12,772 bases of DNA from an uncultured Porphyromonadaceae bacterium (GCA_947177605.1 CAMWUX010000009.1:1-12772), one strand, 5' to 3'; numbered from the stretch's first letter, positions 1 to 8,228 are shown. Notes: generated by a model not told the origin, from the sequence alone. Made by a program: numbers and translations.

Positions 1-1150
1 CGTATCGACCATGGAAGTTGAGACCGCCGGCGAAGATATTGGGACAAGGCAGACCCATGAATGATAGCTGGGCGCCGTCCGTTCCGCCACGGATAGGCAC
101 CACCTTCGGCTCTACATCGGCAGCTTTCATGGCTTCGACTGCAATGTCGATTATATGGGGCAGCAGCTCGATCTTCTCGCGCATATTATAATACTGGTCC
201 TTGATATCGAGCGATGCCACGCCGGGGAATTCATGGTTGATCTTGCGCGTAAGGTGCTCAAATTCCTTCTTACGGCGTTCGAAGCGGTCGCGGTCGTGAT
301 CGCGGATGATGTAGGTGAGCACAGTCTGCTCCACGGTGCCTTCGATAGATACGAGATGATAGAATCCCTCGTAGCCTTCGGTATGCTCGGGTGTCTCCCA
401 GCGCGGAAGCATGATGGCAAACTGATTGGCGATGCGGAGCGAATTGATCATCTTATGTTTGGCATAGCCGGGATGTACGTTGCGGCCGGTGAATGTGACA
501 CGAGCCACGGCAGCGTGGAAATTCTCATATTCGAGCTCACCTACCTCGCCGCCGTCCATCGTATATGCCCATTCCGCTCCGAAGCGCTGCACATTGAATT
601 TGTGTGCGCCCTTACCAATCTCCTCGTCGGGATTGAAAGCCACGCGGATCTTGCCATGCTTGATTTCGGGATGCTCCATGAGATACTGCACGGCAGTGAC
701 GATCTCGGCGATACCGGCTTTGTCGTCGGCGCCGAGCAGGGTGTTGCCGTCGGTGACGATGAGATCCTGCCCTACATAGTGAAGCAGTTCGGGGAATTCA
801 GCTGGCGACAATACGATGCCTTTCTCCTGATTGAGTACGATCGGCTCGCCGTCGAAGGACTTGACGATGCGCGGATGTACGTGATGACCACTCATATCTG
901 GCGATGTGTCGAGGTGGGCGATAAAACCGATGGTTGGTACACCGGGCTTGTCGGTATTGGCCGGAAGTGTGGCCATAAGGTAGCCGTTGTCGTCGAGCGA
1001 CACCTCTGTCATCCCCATTTTTTTGAGTTCCTCTTCAAGGAATCGGGCGAAAATCATCTGCCCCGGAGTGGAGGGAGTGAGGTTGGTGAGTTCGTCGCTC
1101 TGAGTATCAAACTCTACATAGCGGAGAAATTTGTCGACTACTGAATTCAT
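1..1150 (-). CDS. pepT: Peptidase T (tripeptide aminopeptidase), 3' end beyond window
   Basis: Cytoplasmic di-zinc M20B aminopeptidase that removes the N-terminal residue of tripeptides. The frame is open from the ATG at 1150 to the window edge, 383 codons of an expected ~408, so about 25 C-terminal residues are missing. All family landmarks are visible: the AHLDT motif with metal ligand H79 and D81, GADDKAG with bridging D142, PDEEIG with general base E176 and E177, MDGGEVGE with D199, and NFHG with ligand H380 four codons from the edge. The spacing matches E. coli PepT (H78, D140, E173/E174, D196, H379) to within a few residues. The start is supported by the [12 protein letters not shown] opening, typical of the family, and by an upstream TAATTTTG element. 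It lies 57 bases after hutI on the same strand, so it may also receive read-through. A long plus-strand frame opposite it is only a shadow. The identity is close to certain. Confidence 0.96.
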   Translation of the reverse strand, partial: MNSVVDKFLRYVEFDTQSDELTNLTPSTPGQMIFARFLEEELKKMGMTEVSLDDNGYLMATLPANTDKPGVPTIGFIAHLDTSPDMSGHHVHPRIVKSFDGEPIVLNQEKGIVLSPAEFPELLHYVGQDLIVTDGNTLLGADDKAGIAEIVTAVQYLMEHPEIKHGKIRVAFNPDEEIGKGAHKFNVQRFGAEWAYTMDGGEVGELEYENFHAAVARVTFTGRNVHPGYAKHKMINSLRIANQFAIMLPRWETPEHTEGYEGFYHLVSIEGTVEQTVLTYIIRDHDRDRFERRKKEFEHLTRKINHEFPGVASLDIKDQYYNMREKIELLPHIIDIAVEAMKAADVEPKVVPIRGGTDGAQLSFMGLPCPNIFAGGLNFHGRY

Positions 1151-1190
1151 GACGTTAATACAATTATTGATGAGTTTCTTATCTACGCCG

Positions 1191-1198
1191 CAAAATTA
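1191..1198 (-). promoter_or_regulatory. Candidate pepT -7 element
   Basis: On the minus strand this reads TAATTTTG, a match to the Bacteroidetes -7 consensus TAnnTTTG, and it would give a leader of about 35 bases before pepT. No clear TTTG -33 box is seen at the expected distance, which would fall in the last codons of hutI. The element is therefore weaker evidence than the promoters of ftcD and HU. If real, pepT can be expressed independently of the hut operon. Confidence 0.42.
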
Positions 1199-1207
1199 AC
1201 AAAAAAA

Positions 1208-2452
1208 CTAATTACTATATATATGACCATCGAAAAATATACGGCTTATATACGGTTCGGTGTACATATAGGCCAACGACGCGAGCGGATCGGCGTCGGT
1301 CGCCGGACGGTTGCCCACAATAAGGTTGGCACGCTTGCCGCGGGCTATCGAGCCGAGGTCGTCGCCGAGCCCCATGGCGTAGGCGCCGTTGAGAGTGGTG
1401 GCATTGAAGGCTTCTGCCGGATCGAGGCGCATCTTGATGCAGCCCATTGCGTAGACAAAGCGCATATCGCCCGACGGCGATGAGCCGGGATTGAAATCGG
1501 ATGCGAGTGCCAGTATGGCGCCGCTATCGACGGCACGACGCGCCGGTCCGTAGGGCATACCGAGGAAGAAGGATGCGCCGGGAAGCATCGTAGCCACGGT
1601 ATCGCTGCCGGCAAGCATACGGATATCGGCATCGCTTGCGCGCTCAAGATGATCGACCGACAGCGCCCTATTGGCCACTGCCACTTCCACACCACCGGAG
1701 GCATCGAGCTCGCAGCCGTGAATCTTCGGCCGCATACCGTAGCGGGCGGCTGCTTCGAGTATGCGCGCCGTCTCGTCGGGAGTGAAGAAACCTGCATCGC
1801 AGAACACGTCGACATATCTGGCCAGGCCTTCCGCGGCTACTGCCGGAAGCATCTTTTCGATCACCATATTCACATATTCATCCTGACGACCTGCGTATTC
1901 GCGGCCTACGGCGTGAGCTCCGAGGAAGGTGGCGCGCACCTGAATCGGTACGGTATCGGCGATGCGCGCTATCACGCGCAGCATCTTCAGCTCCGACTCT
2001 ACGCTCAGGCCGTAGCCGCTCTTGATCTCAAGTGCTCCGGTACCCATCGACATCACCTGACGCACACGCTCCATCGACTGACTGAACAGATCATCCTCCG
2101 ATGTGGCGGCAAGCCGGTCGGCCGAATTAAGTATTCCGCCGCCACGACGGGCAATCTCCTCGTAGCTGAGTCCGTGGACCTTATCGACAAACTCCCGCCA
2201 GCGGCTTCCCGCCCATACGATATGGGAATGGGAGTCGCACCAGGCGGGTATCACCATCGCGCCGTGGCAGTCGAAGTCGCTGTCGGCCGGAAGCGGCGGC
2301 TGTCCGGTACCGAAATCCGCGATACGGCCGTCGACTATGTGCAGCCACGCATTGTCGATATACTGCGATGAGTGCATAGGCTCTCCACGCAGACAAGGGG
2401 CGTCGGTCACACCCTGCAGGCGGCCGATATTCCGTAGGAGAAGGCTACTCAT
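1208..2452 (-). CDS. hutI: Imidazolonepropionase
   Basis: Third step of histidine degradation: hydrolyses 4-imidazolone-5-propionate to N-formimino-L-glutamate in the cytoplasm. The product is 414 residues, normal for the family. It is a metal-dependent amidohydrolase TIM barrel. Visible motifs are CDSHSH with metal ligands H75 and H77, EIKSGYGLS around 142-150, TFLGAHAV at 175-182, DVFCDAGFF at 215-223, KIHGCE with ligand H245 and E248, SVDHL with H268, LPGASFFLG at 290-298, and ASDFNPGSSP with ligand D319. The usual KIHADE motif is KIHGCE here, but the His and Glu are kept. Its ATG overlaps the end of hutH by 8 bases (ATGAGTAG), which suggests translational coupling as the last gene of the hut operon. 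The stop is at 1208-1210 and no terminator hairpin is obvious after it. Confidence 0.97.
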   Translation of the reverse strand: MSSLLLRNIGRLQGVTDAPCLRGEPMHSSQYIDNAWLHIVDGRIADFGTGQPPLPADSDFDCHGAMVIPAWCDSHSHIVWAGSRWREFVDKVHGLSYEEIARRGGGILNSADRLAATSEDDLFSQSMERVRQVMSMGTGALEIKSGYGLSVESELKMLRVIARIADTVPIQVRATFLGAHAVGREYAGRQDEYVNMVIEKMLPAVAAEGLARYVDVFCDAGFFTPDETARILEAAARYGMRPKIHGCELDASGGVEVAVANRALSVDHLERASDADIRMLAGSDTVATMLPGASFFLGMPYGPARRAVDSGAILALASDFNPGSSPSGDMRFVYAMGCIKMRLDPAEAFNATTLNGAYAMGLGDDLGSIARGKRANLIVGNRPATDADPLASLAYMYTEPYISRIFFDGHIYSN

Positions 2453-3932
2453 TGGTGCGGAGGAAATTGACGGATGCCTCGATCAGTGGCGACATCACGG
2501 TGTCGTTTTCGAGATAGGGTACTTCGAGGCGATAGCGTGAGTACCACTCTTCGAGCAGTGGCGATGTGCGGGCCGGGCGGCGCAGGTCGAGCGCCTGCAT
2601 GGCGTTGAATAACTCTATGGCGAGTACTCGCTCCGTGTTGTCGACGATGCGGCAGAGCTTAGTCGCTGAGTTAGCGCCCATCGACACGTGGTCTTCCTGT
2701 CCCTGCGACGAGGGGATGCTGTCGCAGCTCGTGGGCCAGCAGAGCCCCTTCGACTGGTTGACGATCGAAGCGGCGGCATACTGCGGAATCATGAATCCGG
2801 AGTTGAGGCCAGGATTGGCCACAAGGAAGGAGGGTAGACCGCGGGCACCGGATATCAGGCGGTATGTGCGGCGCTCGGAGATGTTGCCGAGTTCGGCTGC
2901 GGCAACCGCGAGATAGTCCATAGGCAGTGCTATCGGTTCGCCGTGGAAGTTGCCGGCTGATACTATGAGATCCTCTTCGGGGAAGATGGTGGGATTGTCG
3001 GTGACGGAATTGACCTCGGTCTCGATCACTTGGGTCACATAGCTGAGCGCATCCTTCATTGCGCCGTGGACCTGCGGCATACAGCGGAATGAATAGGGAT
3101 CCTGTACGTGCTGCTTATGGGCGGCCATCATCGGACTGCCTTCGAGGTAGTGACGCACGGCACGCGCCGTGGCAAGCTGCCCGGGGTGAGGACGGGCCAT
3201 ATTGACTTCATCGCCGAAGGGCTCGATACGGCCGTCGAACACGTCGAGGCTGAGCGAACCGATCTTGTCGGCCAGAGCGCTCAGACGGCGCAGACGGATT
3301 ATGGCCCATACGGCGTGGGATGACATGAATTGAGTACCGTTGAGCAGCGCCAGTCCCTCCTTCGATACCAGACGGATGGGTTGCCAGCCTCTGGCTTCGA
3401 GCGCTTCGGAGGCTACCATACGCTTGCCTTTCCACACCACTTCGCCGAGGCCGAGCAGCGGCAGACACATATTGGCGAGCGGAGCGAGGTCGCCGGATGC
3501 GCCAAGCGAGCCCTGCTGATACACTACGGGGATCATGTCGTCGTTGAACATATCGAGCAGACGCTGCACGGTGATGAGCTGCACGCCGGACTTACCGAGG
3601 GCGAGCGACTTCACCTTGTTGAGCATCATTATCTTCACGATCTCGGGGGCAACCGTTTCGCCGCAACCGCAGCTGTGGCTCTTCACGAGATTTTCCTGAA
3701 GCTTGGAAAGGTCGTCGGCGCTTATGGAGATATTGCATAGGGAGCCGAAGCCGGTGGTGATGCCATAGAGCGGACGGCCTGCACGGCTGATGGCTTCGTC
3801 GAGATACCGGCGGCAGTGCGTGATCAGGTGCTCGCTTTCAGGACTGAGCACCACACGCTTATGATGGTCGATAACATCAGCGATATCGCTGATGGTGATT
3901 TCCTGTGATGAGATTACGTAAGTGGAATTCAT
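2445..3932 (-). CDS. hutH: Histidine ammonia-lyase (histidase)
   Basis: First step of histidine degradation: non-oxidative deamination of L-histidine to trans-urocanate and ammonia. The 495-residue product has the aromatic amino acid lyase fold, and its length is normal for bacterial HutH (~500). The GSLGASGDLAPLA motif at 141-153 contains the Ala145-Ser146-Gly147 triad that cyclises into the MIO electrophile. YGITTGFG begins at catalytic Y56, ALLNGTQ carries N198, and SSQGQEDHVSMG, a conserved active-site segment, is present further on. VSKEGLALLNGTQ and the HPGQ region fit histidase rather than phenylalanine ammonia-lyase, and the hut context settles it. The start ATG at 3932 overlaps the hutU stop by 4 bases (ATGA), and the 3' end overlaps hutI by 8. 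No truncation or frameshift is seen. Confidence 0.97.
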   Translation of the reverse strand: MNSTYVISSQEITISDIADVIDHHKRVVLSPESEHLITHCRRYLDEAISRAGRPLYGITTGFGSLCNISISADDLSKLQENLVKSHSCGCGETVAPEIVKIMMLNKVKSLALGKSGVQLITVQRLLDMFNDDMIPVVYQQGSLGASGDLAPLANMCLPLLGLGEVVWKGKRMVASEALEARGWQPIRLVSKEGLALLNGTQFMSSHAVWAIIRLRRLSALADKIGSLSLDVFDGRIEPFGDEVNMARPHPGQLATARAVRHYLEGSPMMAAHKQHVQDPYSFRCMPQVHGAMKDALSYVTQVIETEVNSVTDNPTIFPEEDLIVSAGNFHGEPIALPMDYLAVAAAELGNISERRTYRLISGARGLPSFLVANPGLNSGFMIPQYAAASIVNQSKGLCWPTSCDSIPSSQGQEDHVSMGANSATKLCRIVDNTERVLAIELFNAMQALDLRRPARTSPLLEEWYSRYRLEVPYLENDTVMSPLIEASVNFLRTNE

Positions 3933-5941
3933 AATATAGTATTGTCAATTAAGGTATCGTCGGCTATGTTGGGTAATGTCACTTTGAGTTCGGGGGTGAG
4001 AGCCATCTGTCGGCGGATAGCGTTGAGCGATCCCTGATTGCGCGCCCAGCTACGGCGGGCGATGCCATTGTTCACGTCCCAGAACAACATATTGTCGATA
4101 CGGCGCGAGGCTTCTTCCGAACCATCGATCACCATGCCGAATCCGCCGTTGATCACTTCGCCCCAGCCTACGCCGCCGCCATTGTGAAGCGATACCCATG
4201 TAGCGCCACGGAAACTGTCGCCGATGACGTTGTGCACGGCCATATCAGCCGTCCACTGCGATCCGTCGTAGATGTTGGAGGTCTCGCGATAGGGGGAGTC
4301 GGTACCGGATACGTCGTGATGGTCGCGACCGAGCACAACGGGACCCTGCAGACGTCCGTCGGCTATGGCGCGGTTGAATGCCTGAGCTATGCGGCGGCGT
4401 CCCTCGCAGTCGGCATAGAGGATGCGGGCCTGCGAACCCACCACGAGGCGGTTGTCGCCCGCACGGCGGATCCAGTGAAGATTATCGGCGAGCTGACCGC
4501 GGATATCTTCGGGAGCTTCGGCAAGCATCTCTTCGAGTACGTCGCCGGCCAGACGGTCGGTGAGTTCGAGATCAGATTGCAAACCGGAGGCACATACCCA
4601 GCGGAAGGGGCCGAAACCATAGTCGAAGAAGAGCGGCCCCATGATGTCCTGCACGTAAGAGGGATAGCGGAATGAGCCGTCGGCCTTGACCACATCGGCA
4701 CCGGCGCGGGAAGCCTCCAGCAGGAAAGCGTTGCCGTAGTCGAAGAAGTACATACCGTTGTCGGCCAACTTATTTATTGCATTCACCTGACGTCGGAGCG
4801 ATTCCTGAACGCACTCGTGGAAGCGGTCGGGGTCGTGAGCCATCATATCCTGAGCCTCTTCAAGGGTGAGGCCGACGGGATAGTAACCGCCCGCCCAGGG
4901 ATTGTGGAGTGAAGTCTGATCCGAGCCGAGATCGACGCGGATATTCTCGTCGGCAAGCCGTTCCCAGAGATCTACGGCATTACCCTGATATGCGATCGAA
5001 AGAGCAAGACCCTCCTTGCGTGCTTCGGCCACTCGGGCTATCAGTTCGTCGAGTGAGGTATACACCTCGTCGACCCATCCCTGCTCAAGACGCTTCGACA
5101 CCGCTTTGGGATTGATCTCTGCGGTGACGCTAACCACACCGGCGATATTGCCGGCCTTGGGTTGAGCACCCGACATTCCGCCGAGACCCGACGATACGAA
5201 GAGCATACCGGCGAGCGAATCCTGTCCGGCAGGCAGACGCTTGCGCCCGGCATTGAGTACGGTGATGGTAGTGCCGTGCACGATGCCCTGCGGGCCTATA
5301 TACATATATGAACCGGCGGTCATCTGACCGTACTGGCTCACACCAAGCGCATTGAGGCGCTCCCAGTCGTCGGCTTTGGAATGGTTGGGTATCACCATGC
5401 CATTGGTCACCACCACACGCGGAGCTTCTTTGCCCGACGGGAAGAGCCCGAGGGGATGGCCGGAATACATCACGAGCGTCTGCTCATCGGTCATCTCGCT
5501 GAGGTACTTCATCGTGAGGCGATACTGCGCCCAGTTCTGGAATACGGCACCATTGCCTCCGTAGGTGATTAGTTCGTGGGGATGCTGAGCTACACGCGGA
5601 TCGAGGTTGTTCTGTATCATCATCATTATCGCAGCGGCCTGACGCGAACGCGCCGGATATGCGTCGATACTCCGGGCATACATCGGGTAGGCGGGGCGGA
5701 AACGATACATATATATACGTCCGTATTTCTCAAGCTCTTCAGCAAACTCCGGCGCAAGAGCGGCATGCATCTCGGCGGGGAAGTAGCGCAAGGCGTTGCG
5801 GAGCGCCAGTTTCTTCTCTTCTTTCGAGAGGATCTGTTTCCGCACCGGGGCGTGGTTTACCTCCGGGTCGTAGGGCTGAAGTTCTGGCAGTACGGAAGGA
5901 ATACCTTCCTTTACGGCTTCTTGGAATTGGCTGTCGGTCAT
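3929..5941 (-). CDS. hutU: Urocanate hydratase, long form
   Basis: Second step of histidine degradation: NAD+-dependent hydration of urocanate to 4-imidazolone-5-propionate. NAD+ acts as a tightly bound electrophile. The product is 670 residues, clearly longer than the ~555-residue Pseudomonas/Bacillus type and close to animal UROC1 (~676). The N-terminal segment LALRNALRYFP (45-55), followed by APEFAEEL, strongly resembles the animal enzyme. The conserved core includes LITYGGNGAVFQNWAQ (124-139), MYSGHPLGLFPS (158-169), GQMTAGSYMYIGPQGIVHGT (205-224), the glycine-rich nucleotide-binding stretch SSGLGGMSGAQ (250-260), and GPFRWVCASG with the catalytic cysteine at C450. It overlaps ftcD upstream and hutH downstream by 4 bases each (ATGA), so it sits firmly inside the operon. 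The protein appears complete. Confidence 0.97.
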   Translation of the reverse strand: MTDSQFQEAVKEGIPSVLPELQPYDPEVNHAPVRKQILSKEEKKLALRNALRYFPAEMHAALAPEFAEELEKYGRIYMYRFRPAYPMYARSIDAYPARSRQAAAIMMMIQNNLDPRVAQHPHELITYGGNGAVFQNWAQYRLTMKYLSEMTDEQTLVMYSGHPLGLFPSGKEAPRVVVTNGMVIPNHSKADDWERLNALGVSQYGQMTAGSYMYIGPQGIVHGTTITVLNAGRKRLPAGQDSLAGMLFVSSGLGGMSGAQPKAGNIAGVVSVTAEINPKAVSKRLEQGWVDEVYTSLDELIARVAEARKEGLALSIAYQGNAVDLWERLADENIRVDLGSDQTSLHNPWAGGYYPVGLTLEEAQDMMAHDPDRFHECVQESLRRQVNAINKLADNGMYFFDYGNAFLLEASRAGADVVKADGSFRYPSYVQDIMGPLFFDYGFGPFRWVCASGLQSDLELTDRLAGDVLEEMLAEAPEDIRGQLADNLHWIRRAGDNRLVVGSQARILYADCEGRRRIAQAFNRAIADGRLQGPVVLGRDHHDVSGTDSPYRETSNIYDGSQWTADMAVHNVIGDSFRGATWVSLHNGGGVGWGEVINGGFGMVIDGSEEASRRIDNMLFWDVNNGIARRSWARNQGSLNAIRRQMALTPELKVTLPNIADDTLIDNTIL

Positions 5942-7617
5942 ATCTTTGAATTTACTATTTCCATGATTTTAGCTACGGCGTCGGCTGTCTGAGCATTGAG
6001 TTCGTCGACACGCCCGCAGATGGCGGCTCGCTTGTCGGCATCGGCAATCGAGGCTGCATTGATCTTCACATTGAGGCCTGCGCCTTCCACTGCTGTGCGG
6101 ATGGCGAGAGCGCCAACACCGGCATCGGTCACAGAGGCGGGATTACCCTTTTCGGCCATCTGCTCAAGGAGCGGAAGCGCCTTCATCGCCGTCTGCATAG
6201 TAGCGAGGGGCACTTCGGCGGCATACTCGTTGGCTTTGTCCATAGCCACGCGGCGCGCCTCCTTCTCGGCGTCGGTCGACTTCGGCATCTTTATAGCCTC
6301 CATCACCTTATTGAAAGCCTCTGTATCGGCATCGACCAGTCGCAGCAGTTCGTCGGTGAGCGCCTGCCCCTGCTCAGCCACGTCGGAAAATTCCTTCCAG
6401 CGGGCATCCCATCCGGCCTTGTGGCTCGAAAGATTGGCCACCATAGTGCCGAGGGCGGCGCCGAGTGCGCCGATATATGCTGAAACTGATCCGCCGCCGG
6501 GTGCGGGCGACTCGGACGCGGTAAGATAAGCCAGATTGCGTGCCGTCAGCTCCACGAGACTCTTGCCGGCAGTTTCAGCAAGCATATATTCAATCACTTT
6601 CTGTTTTGGCTCGAAAGCACCGAGTTCGGCAAGACCCATGCTCCGCACGGCCATATCCACAATCTCATCTTCGGGCAATCCGCACGAACGCTGCTGCTTG
6701 GCGAGGAAATACTTGCCTGCATCGATGAGCACCGAGCGCGGTACGATGCCAACGATTTCGGTGCCGGTGACGCGGATACCGCGCGCCTGAGCCGCACGGC
6801 ATACTTCATCGAAGGCCACATGGAGCGGAGTGCGGGTGATGTCGGTGATATTCATCGACACCTGCGCGATGCCGTACTCTTCGATAAACCAGCCTATGGC
6901 TTTGGTGGCGGGCAGTGTACCCGGCTGCATCACAGGATTGCCCTGCGCATCCTTCATCGGCTCGCCGTCTTTGCGAAGCACGCGACCCTTCTCTCTTACG
7001 TCGAAGGCTATAGCGTTGGCGCGGCGTGTGGAAGTGGTATTGAGATTGAAATTTACTGCTATTAGGAAGTTGCGTGCACCTACAGCGGTAGCTCCTGTGC
7101 GGGCTACCGCTTCATCCCAGGGCCGGTCGCCGAAATCAGCGCCGTCCTCACCGCCCAGACGTGCGGCGAGACCTTCGTATTCACCCTGGCGGCACACGGC
7201 CAGATTCTTGCGCTCAGACTTGAATGCCGAAGCCTCGTAGGCATAGACGGGGATGGATAGTTCATCAGCTATACGCCGGCCAAGCTGCCGCGCCAGCTGA
7301 GCACACTCCTCGAGAGTGATACCCTGCACGGGCACGAGAGGAAGCACGTCGGTAGCTCCCATACGAGGATGCGCACCCTTATGGCTGCGCATATCGATAA
7401 GCTCCGATGCCCGCTTCACTGCGCGGAATGCAGCTTCCATCACCGGCTCAGGCTCGCCGGCAAAGGTCATCACCGTTCGGTTGGTTGCTTCTCCGGGATC
7501 CACATCGAGCAGCTTAACGCCACTCACCGAGCGCACTGCGTCGGCTATCGCTTCTATCACTTCGGGGCGGCGTCCCTCACTGAAGTTGGGCACGCACTCT
7601 ATTATCTTTTTCTGCAT
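5938..7617 (-). CDS. ftcD: Bifunctional glutamate formimidoyltransferase / formimidoyl-THF cyclodeaminase
   Basis: Final step of this hut route. The N-terminal domain transfers the formimino group from formiminoglutamate to tetrahydrofolate, releasing glutamate. The C-terminal domain cyclises formimino-THF to 5,10-methenyl-THF and releases ammonia. The product is 559 residues, like the fused mammalian FTCD (~541). Residues 1 to ~330 are the transferase: IECVPNFSEGR at 6-16, DPGEATNRTVM at 40-50, and SHKGAHPRMGATD with H83 aligning with catalytic His82 of the mammalian enzyme. Residues ~350-559 are the four-helix-type cyclodeaminase, with SPAPGGGSVSAY at 370-381 and LVDADTEAF at 427-435, which holds the Asp expected to be catalytic. 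In many bacteria these are separate genes. It is the promoter-proximal gene of the operon and overlaps hutU by ATGA. Its start is set by the MQKKIIECVPNFSEG opening and a promoter about 27 bases upstream. Confidence 0.96.
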   Translation of the reverse strand: MQKKIIECVPNFSEGRRPEVIEAIADAVRSVSGVKLLDVDPGEATNRTVMTFAGEPEPVMEAAFRAVKRASELIDMRSHKGAHPRMGATDVLPLVPVQGITLEECAQLARQLGRRIADELSIPVYAYEASAFKSERKNLAVCRQGEYEGLAARLGGEDGADFGDRPWDEAVARTGATAVGARNFLIAVNFNLNTTSTRRANAIAFDVREKGRVLRKDGEPMKDAQGNPVMQPGTLPATKAIGWFIEEYGIAQVSMNITDITRTPLHVAFDEVCRAAQARGIRVTGTEIVGIVPRSVLIDAGKYFLAKQQRSCGLPEDEIVDMAVRSMGLAELGAFEPKQKVIEYMLAETAGKSLVELTARNLAYLTASESPAPGGGSVSAYIGALGAALGTMVANLSSHKAGWDARWKEFSDVAEQGQALTDELLRLVDADTEAFNKVMEAIKMPKSTDAEKEARRVAMDKANEYAAEVPLATMQTAMKALPLLEQMAEKGNPASVTDAGVGALAIRTAVEGAGLNVKINAASIADADKRAAICGRVDELNAQTADAVAKIMEIVNSKI

Positions 7618-7643
7618 GATACTCGATTGTTTCGGTTATGATG

Positions 7644-7675
7644 CAAAGATACTAACTTCCCTCCACTATCGCAAT
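7644..7675 (-). promoter_or_regulatory. hut operon promoter (Bacteroidetes type)
   Basis: Read on the minus strand, ATTG at 7675-7672 is followed after 20 bases by TATCTTTG at 7651-7644. This is a good fit to the Bacteroidetes sigma consensus TTTG-N19-21-TAnnTTTG. Transcription would start near 7637-7640, giving a leader of only about 20 bases before ftcD. That leaves little space for a leader-based attenuator, so any control would more likely act by a protein on or upstream of the promoter. No clear operator palindrome is seen between 7618 and 7680. Confidence 0.72.
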
Positions 7676-7696
7676 ATCCGGCCCCCTATACATAAG

Positions 7697-7727
7697 CCGG
7701 CCGCGCACCCTCACGGGTCGCGGCCGG
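7697..7727 (-). terminator. GC-rich hairpin downstream of the HU gene, probable terminator
   Basis: There is a perfect 9-base inverted repeat, CCGGCCGCG at 7697-7705 and CGCGGCCGG at 7719-7727. Inside the 13-base loop, ACCC and GGGT can pair as well. It lies 60 bases past the HU stop and just upstream of the hut promoter, where a terminator separating the two minus-strand units would be expected. There is no T-run after it in the minus direction. In the plus direction TTTTT follows 8 bases later, but no plus-strand gene leads into it. The structure is certain; the terminator role is inferred. Confidence 0.6.
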
Positions 7728-7786
7728 AAATGGCGTTTTTGAAACTATAGTTATTAATTTCTTTTCAGTAAAGCAGTTGGTGCTGA

Positions 7787-8059
7787 TTATTTCACAACAT
7801 CATTGAGTTCGGCACCGGCTTTGAATTTCACAGCCTTGCGAGCGGGAATGTCGATAACTTCTTTTGTGCGGGGATTGACGCCCTTGCGAGCGGTCTTCTC
7901 GGATACGGAGAATGTACCGAAGCCGATGAGAGCTACTTTGTCGCCCTTGGCGAGCTGTTCGCTAACGGTGTTTACTGCAGCTTCTAAGGCAGCCTTAGCC
8001 TGAACCTTGGTCAGACCGGCCTTCTCTGCGATAGAGTTGATAAGCTCTGTTTTGTTCAT
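7787..8059 (-). CDS. HU/IHF-family DNA-binding protein
   Basis: Small basic nucleoid-associated protein of 90 residues, the standard HU length, which binds and bends DNA as a dimer. The N-terminal MNKTELINSIAEKAGLT helix-turn-helix dimerisation segment, the GFGTFSVSEKTARKG turn (46-60) and the NPRTKEVIDIPA beta-arm (62-73, with the conserved Asn-Pro that intercalates in DNA) are all present, followed by VKFKAGAELN. It appears to be monocistronic, with its own AT-rich promoter upstream and a hairpin downstream. Bacteroidales carry several HU paralogues, so whether this is the main housekeeping HU or a paralogue cannot be told from the sequence. Confidence 0.96.
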   Translation of the reverse strand: MNKTELINSIAEKAGLTKVQAKAALEAAVNTVSEQLAKGDKVALIGFGTFSVSEKTARKGVNPRTKEVIDIPARKAVKFKAGAELNDVVK

Positions 8060-8119
8060 GACGTTATAATTTTTAGAAAATATGAATAAATGATTTGGTA
8101 TTTCACTGCGTTAACTTTG

Positions 8120-8151
8120 CAAATATATATCTAAATTCTTAAATTTCACAA
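8120..8151 (-). promoter_or_regulatory. HU gene promoter (Bacteroidetes type)
   Basis: On the minus strand, GTTG with its TTG at 8151-8149 is followed after 21 bases by TATATTTG at 8127-8120, matching TAnnTTTG. The surroundings are very AT-rich. The predicted leader is about 55 bases, ending TAACGTC directly before the ATG, with no Shine-Dalgarno sequence. Confidence 0.68.
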
Positions 8152-8176
8152 CAAAAAATAAAAATATCGCATAATT

Positions 8177-8186
8177 TTTCGCGAAA
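8177..8186. repeat. 10-base perfect palindrome in the divergent HU/rhomboid region
   Basis: TTTCGCGAAA reads identically on both strands. It sits between the leftward HU promoter and the rightward rhomboid promoter. It could be an operator or simply chance in AT-rich DNA; a single 10-base palindrome is weak evidence. The rest of the 8060-8278 gap holds only the two promoters and AT-rich sequence. Confidence 0.3.
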
Positions 8187-8228
8187 TAATCATTTTTTGC
8201 ACCTAATCACGCCCCTCGGAGCCCGCAA

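Noticed and set aside
155..1144. A 329-codon open frame on the plus strand opposite pepT.
   Set aside because: The minus strand encodes peptidase T with every catalytic residue. The plus-strand translation shows no recognisable domain.
1649..2371. A 240-codon plus-strand frame opposite hutI, and similar shorter ones opposite hutU and hutH.
   Set aside because: They lie fully inside well-identified hut genes and have no motifs or promoter of their own.
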